A DNA stretch of 64,000 nucleotides from Glaciecola sp041380235 (GTDB taxonomy: Bacteria; Pseudomonadota; Gammaproteobacteria; Enterobacterales; Alteromonadaceae). A program made the translations under genes and the position numbers. The DNA is taken from NCBI RefSeq assembly GCF_041380235.1, contig NZ_JBGIYY010000004.1, forward strand, positions 1-64,000. The letters run 5' to 3'. Positions 43,131 to 52,667 of this stretch are shown one piece after another. The number at the start of each line of letters is the position of its first letter. Positions within the stretch are counted from its first letter, which is position 1. Under the pieces are notes generated by a model that made no database searches, was not told the DNA's origin, and saw only the letters and a list, made by a program, of their open reading frames with translations.

Positions 43131-43310
43131 CTATCGATATTCCGTATAAGTAAATGTTTTGTCATCCAATCTGAACGATTTAGGATGTTTAACAGTCATA
43201 CTGTTTGGTAGTTCAGGAGTCCACTGCATCTTTCTTAGTTTCGGATCTTTGTAGTGGCTAATTGCGTCGAATATATGTAATTCGAATGCGACGTCATTGT
43301 TGATATTCAC
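43131..43310 (-). pseudogene. 59-residue minus-strand ORF, possible gene fragment
   Basis: Read on the minus strand from a GTG, the frame gives VNINNDVAFELHIFDAISHY and continues with KDPKLRKMQW, PELPNSMTVKH and a final TFTYTEYR. The amino-acid mix is protein-like rather than random. There is no ATG or clear ribosome binding site, and the open frame extends only five codons further before an in-frame stop. It may be the surviving C-terminal part of a displaced gene or a small gene with a GTG start. No family is recognised. Confidence 0.3.
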
Positions 43311-43347
43311 ACTAGCAATAATCCATCCTCAACGATTGCCTGTGAAC

Positions 43348-43400
43348 TTTATCGCTAAAAGGGCAAGCAATCCATTGTCGAAAGGCGTTTTAGCGATAAA
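43348..43400. repeat. 13-bp perfect inverted repeat upstream of mreB
   Basis: TTTATCGCTAAAA (43348-43360) and TTTTAGCGATAAA (43388-43400) are perfect inverted copies separated by 27 bases. This could be a regulatory site, the ends of a tiny mobile relic or a structured RNA; nothing in the spacer decides among these. Confidence 0.55.
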
Positions 43401-43529
43401 AACCGAACCCTATGCTTGCTCAAAGCCTGCGGCATTGGTAAAGTTACAGGATTATGTCAGCCCTCAGTGCAATGCCTGAAAAAGCAGTCGGTAAAAGCAC
43501 TCAACACACACTAATATTATAGGCATTCC

Positions 43530-44573
43530 ATGTTCAAAAAGCTTCGAGGTATGTTTTCAAACGACCTTTCCATTGACCTCGGCACAGCAAACACGCTGAT
43601 TTATGTCAAAGATAAAGGCATTGTATTAAATGAACCCTCAGTTGTAGCGATCCGTCAGGAGCGTGCAGGCGGTCCGAAAAGTGTTGCAGCAGTGGGGCAT
43701 GAGGCAAAACGTATGCTTGGCCGCACGCCAGGTAACATCAAAGCAATTCGGCCAATGAAAGACGGCGTGATTGCCGATTTTTACGTAACCGAAAAAATGC
43801 TCCAGCACTTTATTAAACAAGTGCACGACAATAACTTTTTACGGCCGAGCCCTCGGGTGTTGGTTTGCGTGCCCTGTGGTTCAACGCAAGTAGAACGTAG
43901 AGCAATACGAGAGTCAGCAATTGGTGCAGGAGCTCGTGAAGTTTACTTAATTGATGAGCCAATGGCAGCTGCTATCGGGTCTGGTTTGCCGGTATCGGAA
44001 GCGACTGGTTCGATGGTGGTAGATATAGGCGGCGGTACTACAGAAGTTGCCATTATTTCATTAAACGGCGTGGTTTATTCTTCATCGGTGAGAATTGGCG
44101 GCGATAAGTTTGACGAAGCTATTATTAATTACATTCGTCGTAACTTCGGGTCATTGATTGGCGAAGCTACTGCGGAGCGCATCAAGCACGAGATTGGCGC
44201 TGCCTATCCGGGTGAAGAAGTACGAGAAATTGAAGTACGTGGTCGTAATTTAGCAGAGGGTGTTCCAAGAGGTTTCTTGTTAAACAGTAACGAGATCTTA
44301 GAAGCCTTACAAGAGCCGCTTTCGGGTATTGTAAGTGCGGTGATGGTGGCATTAGAGCAATCGCCTCCTGAGCTAGCCTCTGATATTTCTGAACGAGGAA
44401 TGGTGCTGACAGGCGGTGGTGCTTTACTCAAAGATTTGGACCGTTTGCTAATGGAAGAGACAGGTATACCTGTAGTCATCGCAGATGATCCGCTTACTTG
44501 TGTAGCTCGCGGAGGCGGTAAAGCCTTTGATATGATCGATCTGCATGGTGGCGATCTATTTAGCTATGAGTAA
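43530..44573 (+). CDS. mreB: rod-shape-determining actin homologue MreB
   Basis: MreB polymerises under the inner membrane and guides lateral cell-wall synthesis. The 347-residue protein has the N-terminal membrane-binding start MFKKLRGMFSNDLSIDLGTANTLIYV, phosphate-1 DLGTANT, phosphate-2 VVDIGGGTTEVAI and the adenosine motif VLTGGGALL. The length is normal. It heads the mreBCD cluster, with mreC starting 27 bases downstream. Confidence 0.97.
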   Translation: MFKKLRGMFSNDLSIDLGTANTLIYVKDKGIVLNEPSVVAIRQERAGGPKSVAAVGHEAKRMLGRTPGNIKAIRPMKDGVIADFYVTEKMLQHFIKQVHDNNFLRPSPRVLVCVPCGSTQVERRAIRESAIGAGAREVYLIDEPMAAAIGSGLPVSEATGSMVVDIGGGTTEVAIISLNGVVYSSSVRIGGDKFDEAIINYIRRNFGSLIGEATAERIKHEIGAAYPGEEVREIEVRGRNLAEGVPRGFLLNSNEILEALQEPLSGIVSAVMVALEQSPPELASDISERGMVLTGGGALLKDLDRLLMEETGIPVVIADDPLTCVARGGGKAFDMIDLHGGDLFSYE

Positions 44574-44600
44574 GGGATAGCATGGAGTTGTTCCCTTACC

Positions 44601-45482
44601 ATGAATGAAGTTTTCCCGAGAGGCCCATCACTTTTTACACGCTTAGGATTTGTGTTGGGCTTTTCTATATTGGCCATGTTTGCTGATACAAAAGTTGAAA
44701 GTGTGGCCACTTTTCGAGCGTACCTAACATCATTAGTTAGCCCCTTACAATATATTGCGAATATGCCCGGTGTGCTGCTTAGTTGGAGCGCCTCTAGCCT
44801 GACGTCTAGGCAAAATTTAATTGAAGAAAACGAAAAGCTTATTACGCAAATGACTCTGATGAATGAGCAACTTCAGCGGTTTGTTGTCTTACAACAAGAA
44901 AATGAAAAGTTGCGAACCTTGCTAGACGCACCGGTGCAGTCAGAAATGCATAAGATGATTGCCGAACTAATGGCTGTCGACAACAATCCATATAGTCATC
45001 AGATATTGATTAACAAAGGCGCGATTGACGGTGTATTTACCGGCCAATCGGTACTCGATGAAAACGGCATCATTGGCCAGATCATAGAGGTTGGCACCAC
45101 CAATAGTCGCGTGCTGTTAATATCAGACGTCACCCATGCAATTCCAGCTCGTGTCAGCCGTAATAACGTTACCGTCGTGGTATCAGGTATTGGCGATTTA
45201 AACGAACTTTCTCTTGAACATGTGCCTCATAGTACAGATATTCAAGAGGGAGATATGTTGATTTCATCTGGGCTTGGCAATGTATTTCCACAGGGCTACC
45301 CGATAGGCACCATCAGCTCCATTGTCAGAGACGAAGGCCAACCTTTTGCGCAAGTCAAAGCCATACCCTCAGCAAAATTAGATCGAATAAAATACTTACT
45401 GTTGCTGTGGCCGCAGTCAACTGCGCCAGCCCAAGCGGTATCTGCTGTAGAGGTCAATACCTCCCTTGAGCCTTCACAATGA
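44601..45482 (+). CDS. mreC: rod-shape-determining protein MreC
   Basis: MreC links MreB to the periplasmic cell-wall machinery. The 293-residue protein has one N-terminal membrane segment (about residues 11-27), a coiled coil (about 70-110, LIEENEKLITQMTLMNEQLQ) and the twin beta-barrel domain containing NKGAIDGVFTGQSVLDENGIIGQI. It ends in a short Ala/Pro-rich tail. The stop overlaps the mreD start as ATGA. Confidence 0.95.
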   Translation: MNEVFPRGPSLFTRLGFVLGFSILAMFADTKVESVATFRAYLTSLVSPLQYIANMPGVLLSWSASSLTSRQNLIEENEKLITQMTLMNEQLQRFVVLQQENEKLRTLLDAPVQSEMHKMIAELMAVDNNPYSHQILINKGAIDGVFTGQSVLDENGIIGQIIEVGTTNSRVLLISDVTHAIPARVSRNNVTVVVSGIGDLNELSLEHVPHSTDIQEGDMLISSGLGNVFPQGYPIGTISSIVRDEGQPFAQVKAIPSAKLDRIKYLLLLWPQSTAPAQAVSAVEVNTSLEPSQ

Positions 45483-45955
45483 AAAGTAATCGAACGTTTA
45501 TCTTCACTAGCATTCTAATTGGATTGATTCTTCAAATCATTCCGATGCCAGCGCAGGCTGATATATATCGTCCAGATTGGTTGTTACTTATTTTGTGTTA
45601 TTGGACAATGGCGTTGCCAAACCGTGTGAATGTTGGTATTGCTGGGCTTACAGGGATTATTCTTGATTTATTGTACGGTACGGCATTAGGAGTGCATAGT
45701 TTCGCTCTAGCGATCCCAATTTTTATTGTTGCCACAAATTATCAACGGATGCGTAACCAGTCGATATTGCAACTGGCATTGACGATCGGCTCGCTGTCTT
45801 TTGTTTATCACTTATTAATCTATTGGCTGCAGTTTTGGTTAACCAGTATTGAATTTAGAATTGAGTTTTTATGGCCTAGCGTCACATCCTTGCTGTTGTG
45901 GCCTTGGTTATTTTGGTTGTTGCGTAAATTCCGGCGCAAGCTTGGCGTCTCGTAG
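45479..45955 (+). CDS. mreD: rod-shape-determining protein MreD
   Basis: The 158-residue integral membrane protein has five to six hydrophobic segments and the conserved YRPDWLLLILCYW and GLTGIILDLLYGTALGVHSF stretches of MreD. It belongs to the elongasome with MreB and MreC. It overlaps mreC by 4 bases and is 5 bases before maf. Confidence 0.93.
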   Translation: MKSNRTFIFTSILIGLILQIIPMPAQADIYRPDWLLLILCYWTMALPNRVNVGIAGLTGIILDLLYGTALGVHSFALAIPIFIVATNYQRMRNQSILQLALTIGSLSFVYHLLIYWLQFWLTSIEFRIEFLWPSVTSLLLWPWLFWLLRKFRRKLGVS

Positions 45956-45960
45956 TTGCC

Positions 45961-46518
45961 ATGCAAACGATTATCTTAGCTTCAGCCTCACCTCGTCGCA
46001 GCGAATTGTTTAAGCGTATTTGCTCAGAGTTTGATGTGCTCGCGGCAGATATCGATGAGACGCCGCTGGTGAATGAAAGTCCAGAAGCACTTGTAATGCG
46101 CTTAGCGCAGCAAAAAGCACAATATGTTTTTAATAAACATCCGAATGCTGTTGTGTTGGGCTCAGACACCTTAATCGCATGTGAAGAATGGATTTTAGGC
46201 AAGCCAAAAGATCAGGATGATTTTATGACCATGATGAGCAGACTTTCAAATCGCAGTCACAAGGTACACACAGCGGTAGCCATAATGAGTAGCAGGCAAC
46301 AACTTTGTCGCATTGTCACAAGCGATGTGAGTTTTGCACGCATTACCGAGGCAGAGGCATTGGCTTATTGGCATAGTGGAGAGCCCCAAGATAAAGCGGG
46401 TGGTTACGCTATTCAAGGTTTGGGAGAGCAGTTTGTTACACATATTAGCGGTAGCTATAGCGCGATAGTAGGCCTTCCCCTTTACGAAACAAAACAAATG
46501 TTGGAGACCTTTCGCTAA
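45961..46518 (+). CDS. Maf-type nucleoside triphosphate pyrophosphatase (dTTP/UTP type, YhdE)
   Basis: The 185-residue protein starts MQTIILASASPRRSELFKRI. SxSPRR is the Maf signature, and the later GSDTLIACEEWILGKPKD and QDKAGGYAIQGLGEQFVTHISGSYSAIVGLPL blocks complete the active site. Maf enzymes remove non-canonical nucleotides; the branch next to mreD and rng is the YhdE type, which prefers dTTP and UTP. The stop shares one base with the rng start (TAATG). Confidence 0.93.
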   Translation: MQTIILASASPRRSELFKRICSEFDVLAADIDETPLVNESPEALVMRLAQQKAQYVFNKHPNAVVLGSDTLIACEEWILGKPKDQDDFMTMMSRLSNRSHKVHTAVAIMSSRQQLCRIVTSDVSFARITEAEALAYWHSGEPQDKAGGYAIQGLGEQFVTHISGSYSAIVGLPLYETKQMLETFR

Positions 46519-47990
46519 TGGATATAAGTGCCGAGCTTTTGATAAATGTCACGCCCTCTGAGTCAAGAGTTGCGCTTATTGAAAATGGAATTCTGCAGGA
46601 AGTACATATTGAGCGCCATACCAAAAAAGGTATTGTCGGCAATATTTATCATGCAAAAGTGATTAGAGTGTTGCCTGGGATGCAGGCGGCTTTTGTGGAT
46701 ATTGGACTTGAGAAAGCGGCTTTTTTACACGCTTCTGATATTGCCGTCAACGACGAGCTAAAAGACGAGGTCAATGCCAATCAGCTCGAGCGTAAAGATA
46801 TTAGAGAGCTTGTTCGTGAGGGTCAGCACATCATGGTGCAGGTGGTTAAAGATCCATTGGGCACCAAAGGCGCGCGACTGAGTACTGACATCACTTTACC
46901 GTCTAGGTATTTGGTGTTTATGCCCAGTGTCACTCACGTAGGCGTGTCCCAAAAAATTGAAGATGATGCGGAGCGAGTTCGCCTTAAATCTTTAGTTGCT
47001 GACTTATGTGACGAACATGGTGGGTTTATTTTAAGAACCGCTGCCGAAGGAGTCAACGGTAAAGAATTGCGACAAGATGCGGAGTTTTTAAGGCGTTTAT
47101 GGACGAAAATTGTGTCTCGAAAATCGTCTAATAAAATCAACATTCTATATGAAGACTTACCTGTTGCCAGGCGGGTCTTGCGGGATTTCGTAAGTACCGG
47201 CATTGAACGCATTAGAATAGACTCTAATCTGACCTATAAAGAGTTGAAAGCTTTTACCAAAGAATATGTGCCAGAACTTAGTAATAAGCTCGAGTATTAT
47301 CAAGGTGAGCAACCAATTTTTGACTTGTATGATGTAGAAAATGAGTTGCAGAGAGCACTTGGTAGACGAGTTGATTTAAAATCTGGCGGCTACATCATTA
47401 TTGACCAAACCGAAGCAATGACCACCATTGATATCAATACTGGTGCCTTTGTGGGCCACCGAAACTTAGAAGAAACCATATTCAACACCAACAATGAAGC
47501 GACTTTAGCGATTGCCAGGCAGTTGCGCTTGCGCAATTTAGGCGGGATGATACTGATTGATTTTATCGATATGATGGAACCAGACCATCAGCGGCGAGTC
47601 CTACATTCATTAGAACAAGCGATGAGTAAAGACAGAGCTAAGTCGAGTATTTATGGTTTTACGCAGTTAGGGCTCATAGAAATGACGCGAAAGCGCACTC
47701 GAGAGTCGCTAGAGCATCAGCTATGCGGTGAGTGTCCTGCGTGTCAGGGCAGAGGCACGATAAAAACCATCGAAACCATCTGTTTTGAGATAACCCGAGA
47801 AGTAGTGAGAGTAAATAGAGCATACAACGCAGACAAATTTGTCGTCTATGCGTCGGTGCCAGTCGCCGAGGCTCTACTTGGAGAAGAATCACATATATTA
47901 GCGGAGCTAGAGGCCTTTGTCGGTAAACAAATTAAAGTGCATACTGAACATCTTTATCATCAAGATAAGTTTGACGTGGTAATGATGTGA
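46518..47990 (+). CDS. rng: ribonuclease G
   Basis: RNase G is the endonuclease of the RNase E/G family that matures 16S rRNA 5' ends and decays some mRNAs. The 490-residue protein has the N-terminal S1-like domain (GNIYHAKVIRVLPGMQAAFVDIG, residues 38-60). The catalytic aspartates lie in AMTTIDINTGAFVG and MILIDFIDMM, and the zinc-link cysteines in CGECPACQGRG. There is no long C-terminal scaffold, which separates it from RNase E. Its stop overlaps the yhdP start as GTGA. Confidence 0.96.
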   Translation: MDISAELLINVTPSESRVALIENGILQEVHIERHTKKGIVGNIYHAKVIRVLPGMQAAFVDIGLEKAAFLHASDIAVNDELKDEVNANQLERKDIRELVREGQHIMVQVVKDPLGTKGARLSTDITLPSRYLVFMPSVTHVGVSQKIEDDAERVRLKSLVADLCDEHGGFILRTAAEGVNGKELRQDAEFLRRLWTKIVSRKSSNKINILYEDLPVARRVLRDFVSTGIERIRIDSNLTYKELKAFTKEYVPELSNKLEYYQGEQPIFDLYDVENELQRALGRRVDLKSGGYIIIDQTEAMTTIDINTGAFVGHRNLEETIFNTNNEATLAIARQLRLRNLGGMILIDFIDMMEPDHQRRVLHSLEQAMSKDRAKSSIYGFTQLGLIEMTRKRTRESLEHQLCGECPACQGRGTIKTIETICFEITREVVRVNRAYNADKFVVYASVPVAEALLGEESHILAELEAFVGKQIKVHTEHLYHQDKFDVVMM

Positions 47991-50900
47991 GCAAAGCAAG
48001 TAATGTAATTGCATTAGGTATTCGAAAACTTTGGACCGCAGTAGCGGTCTTGTTGGTGATCGTTGCACTATTTATCAGTTTCTTGCGCTACTCTTTGCCG
48101 ATGCTCGATGATCGTAAACACGTCATCGAAGGATATGTGCTCACTGAATATGGCATCGACTTATCCATTGGATCAGTCTCTGCTGACTGGAAATCAACAG
48201 GCCCAAGTCTACAATTTAATGATGTGCATTTGCGGCAGGGAGACCAGTCTCCAATTTCACTGAAAGTTGGCGATGTATATCTAGCCGTGGAATTTTGGTC
48301 GTCTGTATTCAGCGGTAAATTGCAATCCCGCAATGTTTCACTATCGGATTTGCATATTACCTTAGATGTTCAAAGGATCGAGAGTGGTGCCACTGATTTT
48401 CCAATTGTAACTGCATTAGAAACTATCTTTTTAGAACAACTTAGCAACTTTTCGGTAAGCAGCAGTGAATTGACCCTGCTCAACAATGACAATCAAAACA
48501 CGATTCGCATTCGCCAATTATCATGGCTAAACAGGGGTAATCGCCATCAAGGTTTAGGTGAGCTAACCTTAGAAGGTTTTGCGTCAAATACAGCCTCTTT
48601 TGTCCTGGATCTGCAGGGTAACGTTGATAGCTACAATGGAACGCTATACGCGAAGGGCAGGGACCTTGATATCTCTCCTTGGATTGACGAGTTTACCGCG
48701 CTTGATAGTGACCTAGTAACTAGCAAAGGTAATTTTGCGGTATGGGCAGATATTGCTCAAGGTAAGTTTACTGATATCAGAGCGCAGCTTTTGCCCAGTC
48801 AGTTTGATTGGACTACCACTGCGTCTAAACGCATTGAAACTGAGATTAGTGCTGAATTTGCAGGTACGCCAAGTGTGCAAAATGGCGCTTCACAGAGCTG
48901 GGCTTTTGTCATCAATAACTTAGCCATAAGCACTAACGAAAATTCGATTATTAGCAATTGGAAAGGACGATTTTCAGAGGGGCAAGGACTCGAGTTACAT
49001 AATGAAGAGCCGCTCAATTTAGATAGCCTGTTACCCTTAAGTGCTCTGCTGGACGATGAGGCCTCATTAAAAATTGCGGCAATGCAGCCAAATATTGAAC
49101 TTGCATCAGTTTATGTAAAGGCTAATACAGATGGTCTGCGAATTGTTTCTCAAAATAATAGGCTTGCTTGGCTAGCGCACGAGAACACTCCTGGTATTGA
49201 TGAACTTCGTCTGGATATTTATTGGTCTGGTAAAAATGGGGTATTCAGGCTGCATGGCGAAAATGCCGAACTCCAAAGCAACGCACTGTTTGAGCGAAAC
49301 TTGAGAATGGACAAGCTCGATATGCGCTTGCAATTCATGAACGTCAATGACGCTTGGTCAGTTTCAAGCCTAGTGTCAGATGTTCAGATTGATGGATTAA
49401 TATTAAATCCGAGCATAAGTTATAGTAGTGCAAATCAAGTATTGTCGATTCTTACTGAGGTGCAAAAGTTTCCCTTATCAAAAATTCCCAGTCTTTTGCC
49501 CAATAATTACATGAGTAGCGATGCCAAAACTTACCTGAGCAATGCATTTGTGGGTGAGGGAGAGGTCACTGACGCTCATGTTTTATGGCATGGCAAAGCC
49601 TCTGATTTCCCCTTTGATGATCAATCTGGGACGTTTCAAGCATCGGTTAAAATAGCAGATGCTGACTTTGATTTCTCCGATCGCTGGCCGGCTTTGAATA
49701 GACTTAACATTGATCTGTTATTTGAAAATCAAAGTTTGTTAATGCGCGCCGATACTGGGCAACTCGCTGGCGTAGAGCTGAGCAATCTTCATGCTGAAAT
49801 ACCTAGCCTCTCGAATAACGCGACCTTGACAATCTTAGCCGATGGCAAAAGTGACGGGGAAGCGGTGGCGCAATTAATGCAACAAAGTAGCCTTAGCGAA
49901 ACATTGGGTAGAGTTTTGTCACAAGATGTTGTCGTTACCGGCCCTGTGAACACTAATTTAAACTTATACATACCATTGTCTGACCCAAGTAATACGCGAG
50001 CAGTAGGTACAGCAACCCTTATCGAAAGTGACGTACGTATTACTGCCTTAGGTATCGACTTTCAACGAGCTAAGGGGGTTATTAATTTTGACAATGACAG
50101 ACTTAACATTGCGGGGCTCGAGGCAAGCTTACTTGAGCAGGCGGTTAGTATTGATTTGCTTGGCCAAAGAGAGAACTTGAGTTATCAGTTAGATATTGGT
50201 ATTCAGGGCAGTTGGCTAGTCGACAACCTTATTGGGCGATATGCGCCTGAGTTAGACCGCTACCTTGCGGGCGAGGCTGATTGGATACTTGATCTAGATG
50301 TAATGTTGCAGGACAAAGACTATACCTACACCGCAGAATTGCAAAGCACCCTTGATAAAGTGTCTTCGCAATTACCAGCGCCATTGCAAAAACAAAGTGA
50401 GCAAGCTTTGCCTCTATCTATTAACGCAAGCGGTAATAATATTGCTTCTGAAATTACACTTCAGCTTGATCGGGATGTAAGGTTTGAGGGCATTTTGCCG
50501 CATAAAGAAAGGCAATTTAGCCGCGCGCATTTAGCATTGGGACAAACTGATTTTGTTGGTATGGGCGTAGGCTTTAGCATTAGTGCTAACCTACCTTTTA
50601 TCGATACCGAGAAATGGGTGGCAAGCGTGGCTGCCTTGGTCGGCGGTCTGCAACAGTCGGAGCGTTCTATTTTATCGTCACCGGAGCGAATATTTGCACA
50701 GGCCGACCAACTGCTGCTTGCGGGCACACGCATTACCGATGTAAATGTTACGGCAAAACGCCTAGATCGTGATTGGCTGTTAGAAATTGATGCTGATCAA
50801 ATGCGAGGCACTGCCGATATTAGCAGCGACTGGGTGTCAAAAGGAGTTCGCATTGATGCTGACTATATCAAGCTCAACGACATTGATTTTAGTGTCGCTG

Positions 50901-51850
50901 CTACTCAGGCAGAACGTGAAATTGACCCTAAAACGATGCCGAATATCAAATTTAACTGCGCCGCTTGTGAGATTGCGAACATTGATTTGGGAAGGGTGAC
51001 ACTGGAGGCTGAGCCGAATAATGACGGTCTAGAAATAACCCGATTACTTATAGAATCAGAAAATGGCACTATTAATGCGTTAGGACAGTGGTACCAGCGG
51101 CATAGCGACCATTATACCTTTATAGCGGGGGATTTATTAAGCGATGACTTTGGCCGACTATTGAGTAATTTTGGTCTTGATTCAGGCGTTAAAGACTCCG
51201 AGGCTAACATAGACTTTGCGCTCACATGGAAAGACTCGCCGATGGATTTTGGTTTTGAGCAACTTGACGGTCAAATCGAATGGAGTCTCACTGACGGATA
51301 CTTAACCGAGGTCAGCGATAAAGGCTCGCGTATATTTACTTTGTTGAGTTTAAACTCATTGGTTCGAAAGTTGTCATTAGATTTCAGAGATGTGTTTGCA
51401 AAAGGCTTTTTTTATGACGATATGAAAGGCAGTATTCAAATTACCGATGGTAAAGCCGATACTCGGGATACCGCTATTGACGGCGCTGCAGGAGATATTG
51501 AAATTTATGGTTACACTGACTTAGTGTCAAAAGAGTTAAATTATAATGTGAGCTTTACGCCTAACGTAACGGGTAATTTACCTGTCTTGGTGTACTTTTT
51601 TACCGTGAGCCCACCTTCAGCTTTAGCCGCTCTAGCAATAGACCAAGTGCTAACTTCTGCCAAAGTTATTTCAAATGTAAATTACTCAGTTTCCGGCACA
51701 ATAGATGATCCAGTGCTTATCGAAACTGGCAGGCAGAGCACGGAGGTTGAATTACCCACCCGTCGAGACTTGTTTGAAGAAAAAGAACCGCTAGAGTTTT
51801 TGCCGCCAACCGTTGATGACTTATTGCCTTTGGAGTCCAATAGTGAGTGA
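47987..51850 (+). CDS. yhdP: YhdP family protein (AsmA-like lipid transport)
   Basis: This 1287-residue protein has one N-terminal membrane helix (about residues 14-35) and a very long, beta-rich periplasmic body with the DUF3971/AsmA-like repeats of YhdP. The C-terminal part contains the typical GAAGDIEIYGYTDLVSKELNY and LAALAIDQVL segments. In E. coli YhdP forms a bridge that carries phospholipids to the outer membrane together with TamB and YdbH. It begins with GTG inside the rng stop, and the following gene starts inside its last codons. The rng-yhdP-nitrilase-tldD order is conserved. Confidence 0.93.
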   Translation: MSKASNVIALGIRKLWTAVAVLLVIVALFISFLRYSLPMLDDRKHVIEGYVLTEYGIDLSIGSVSADWKSTGPSLQFNDVHLRQGDQSPISLKVGDVYLAVEFWSSVFSGKLQSRNVSLSDLHITLDVQRIESGATDFPIVTALETIFLEQLSNFSVSSSELTLLNNDNQNTIRIRQLSWLNRGNRHQGLGELTLEGFASNTASFVLDLQGNVDSYNGTLYAKGRDLDISPWIDEFTALDSDLVTSKGNFAVWADIAQGKFTDIRAQLLPSQFDWTTTASKRIETEISAEFAGTPSVQNGASQSWAFVINNLAISTNENSIISNWKGRFSEGQGLELHNEEPLNLDSLLPLSALLDDEASLKIAAMQPNIELASVYVKANTDGLRIVSQNNRLAWLAHENTPGIDELRLDIYWSGKNGVFRLHGENAELQSNALFERNLRMDKLDMRLQFMNVNDAWSVSSLVSDVQIDGLILNPSISYSSANQVLSILTEVQKFPLSKIPSLLPNNYMSSDAKTYLSNAFVGEGEVTDAHVLWHGKASDFPFDDQSGTFQASVKIADADFDFSDRWPALNRLNIDLLFENQSLLMRADTGQLAGVELSNLHAEIPSLSNNATLTILADGKSDGEAVAQLMQQSSLSETLGRVLSQDVVVTGPVNTNLNLYIPLSDPSNTRAVGTATLIESDVRITALGIDFQRAKGVINFDNDRLNIAGLEASLLEQAVSIDLLGQRENLSYQLDIGIQGSWLVDNLIGRYAPELDRYLAGEADWILDLDVMLQDKDYTYTAELQSTLDKVSSQLPAPLQKQSEQALPLSINASGNNIASEITLQLDRDVRFEGILPHKERQFSRAHLALGQTDFVGMGVGFSISANLPFIDTEKWVASVAALVGGLQQSERSILSSPERIFAQADQLLLAGTRITDVNVTAKRLDRDWLLEIDADQMRGTADISSDWVSKGVRIDADYIKLNDIDFSVAATQAEREIDPKTMPNIKFNCAACEIANIDLGRVTLEAEPNNDGLEITRLLIESENGTINALGQWYQRHSDHYTFIAGDLLSDDFGRLLSNFGLDSGVKDSEANIDFALTWKDSPMDFGFEQLDGQIEWSLTDGYLTEVSDKGSRIFTLLSLNSLVRKLSLDFRDVFAKGFFYDDMKGSIQITDGKADTRDTAIDGAAGDIEIYGYTDLVSKELNYNVSFTPNVTGNLPVLVYFFTVSPPSALAALAIDQVLTSAKVISNVNYSVSGTIDDPVLIETGRQSTEVELPTRRDLFEEKEPLEFLPPTVDDLLPLESNSE

Positions 51851-52667
51851 TCTTATTGCTATTCAAATCAACGGCAGTCCCTCGATAGCAGAAAACCTAG
51901 AGAAGTTAGACAGTCTGCTCGGCCATGCGAGACCCAAGCCAAATTCACCTGCATTGGCTGTATTGCCAGAATGTGCGATTCAATTTGCTTGCTGTGGAGC
52001 AACAATATTAGAAAATGCAGAAAATATGGGACAAGGCCCTATTCAGGCTCGCTTAGCGAATATGGCGCAAAAGCATAATGTGTACTTGGTGGGCGGAACA
52101 ATGCCCATAAAAAGCAATGATTCGGCTCATTATTATGCGGCTAGCTTAGTATTTTCTCCAGCAGGTAAATTAATTAGTGCATATAACAAAATTCATTTGT
52201 TTGATGTAGAGGTACAGGATAAGACGCAGTCCTACCTTGAATCAAAATTTACGCAGCGCGGCGAGCATATTGCGACTTTTGATAGCCCTTGGGGCAAGGT
52301 AGGCCAAGCCATTTGTTACGACCTTCGTTTTGCAACGATGTTTGATGCTATGATGCCAATGAATATTGTGGTGATACCCAGCGCATTTACTAAAGCTACC
52401 GGTCAAGCTCATTGGCACGCATTGTTAAAGGCTCGCAGTATTGAACTGCAGTGCTACATAGTAGCAGCCAATCAGGTTGGCACCCATCAAGATGGTCGCG
52501 AGACTTTCGGGCATTCATGTATTTACTCTCCCTGGGGAGAGTTGTTGTCTGTCATTGAAAACGAAGAAGGGTGGGCCTCTGCAAGGGTTGACTCTGCGCG
52601 CCAATTAAGTATCCGAAAACGCATGCCCATGCAGTCACATAAACGAGAGAGATATAAATTTGAATAA
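51843..52667 (+). CDS. carbon-nitrogen hydrolase (Nit2/omega-amidase-like)
   Basis: The 274-residue nitrilase-superfamily enzyme shows the Glu-Lys-Cys triad: ALAVLPECAIQF (Glu near residue 42), YNKIHLFDVE (Lys near 117) and GQAICYDLRF (Cys near 158). The start is taken as GTG at 51843, which overlaps the yhdP stop; the frame open from 51813 lies within yhdP. The family hydrolyses small amides, such as deaminated glutathione or alpha-keto acid amides. The substrate here is not certain. Confidence 0.88.
   Translation: MSDLIAIQINGSPSIAENLEKLDSLLGHARPKPNSPALAVLPECAIQFACCGATILENAENMGQGPIQARLANMAQKHNVYLVGGTMPIKSNDSAHYYAASLVFSPAGKLISAYNKIHLFDVEVQDKTQSYLESKFTQRGEHIATFDSPWGKVGQAICYDLRFATMFDAMMPMNIVVIPSAFTKATGQAHWHALLKARSIELQCYIVAANQVGTHQDGRETFGHSCIYSPWGELLSVIENEEGWASARVDSARQLSIRKRMPMQSHKRERYKFE

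Larger units (their letters stand above)
43067..43529. other. gap between mshP and mreB where mshQ would be expected
   Basis: These 463 bases hold no intact gene of normal size. They contain a minus-strand frame (43131-43310) that looks like a gene fragment, and a 13-bp inverted repeat (43348-43400). The promoter of mreB must also lie here or further upstream; no strong sigma70 boxes were identified. Confidence 0.5.

Noticed and set aside
43297..43479. 60-residue plus-strand frame before mreB
   Set aside because: It runs through the 13-bp inverted repeat, has no ribosome binding site, and shows no coherent fold or signal.
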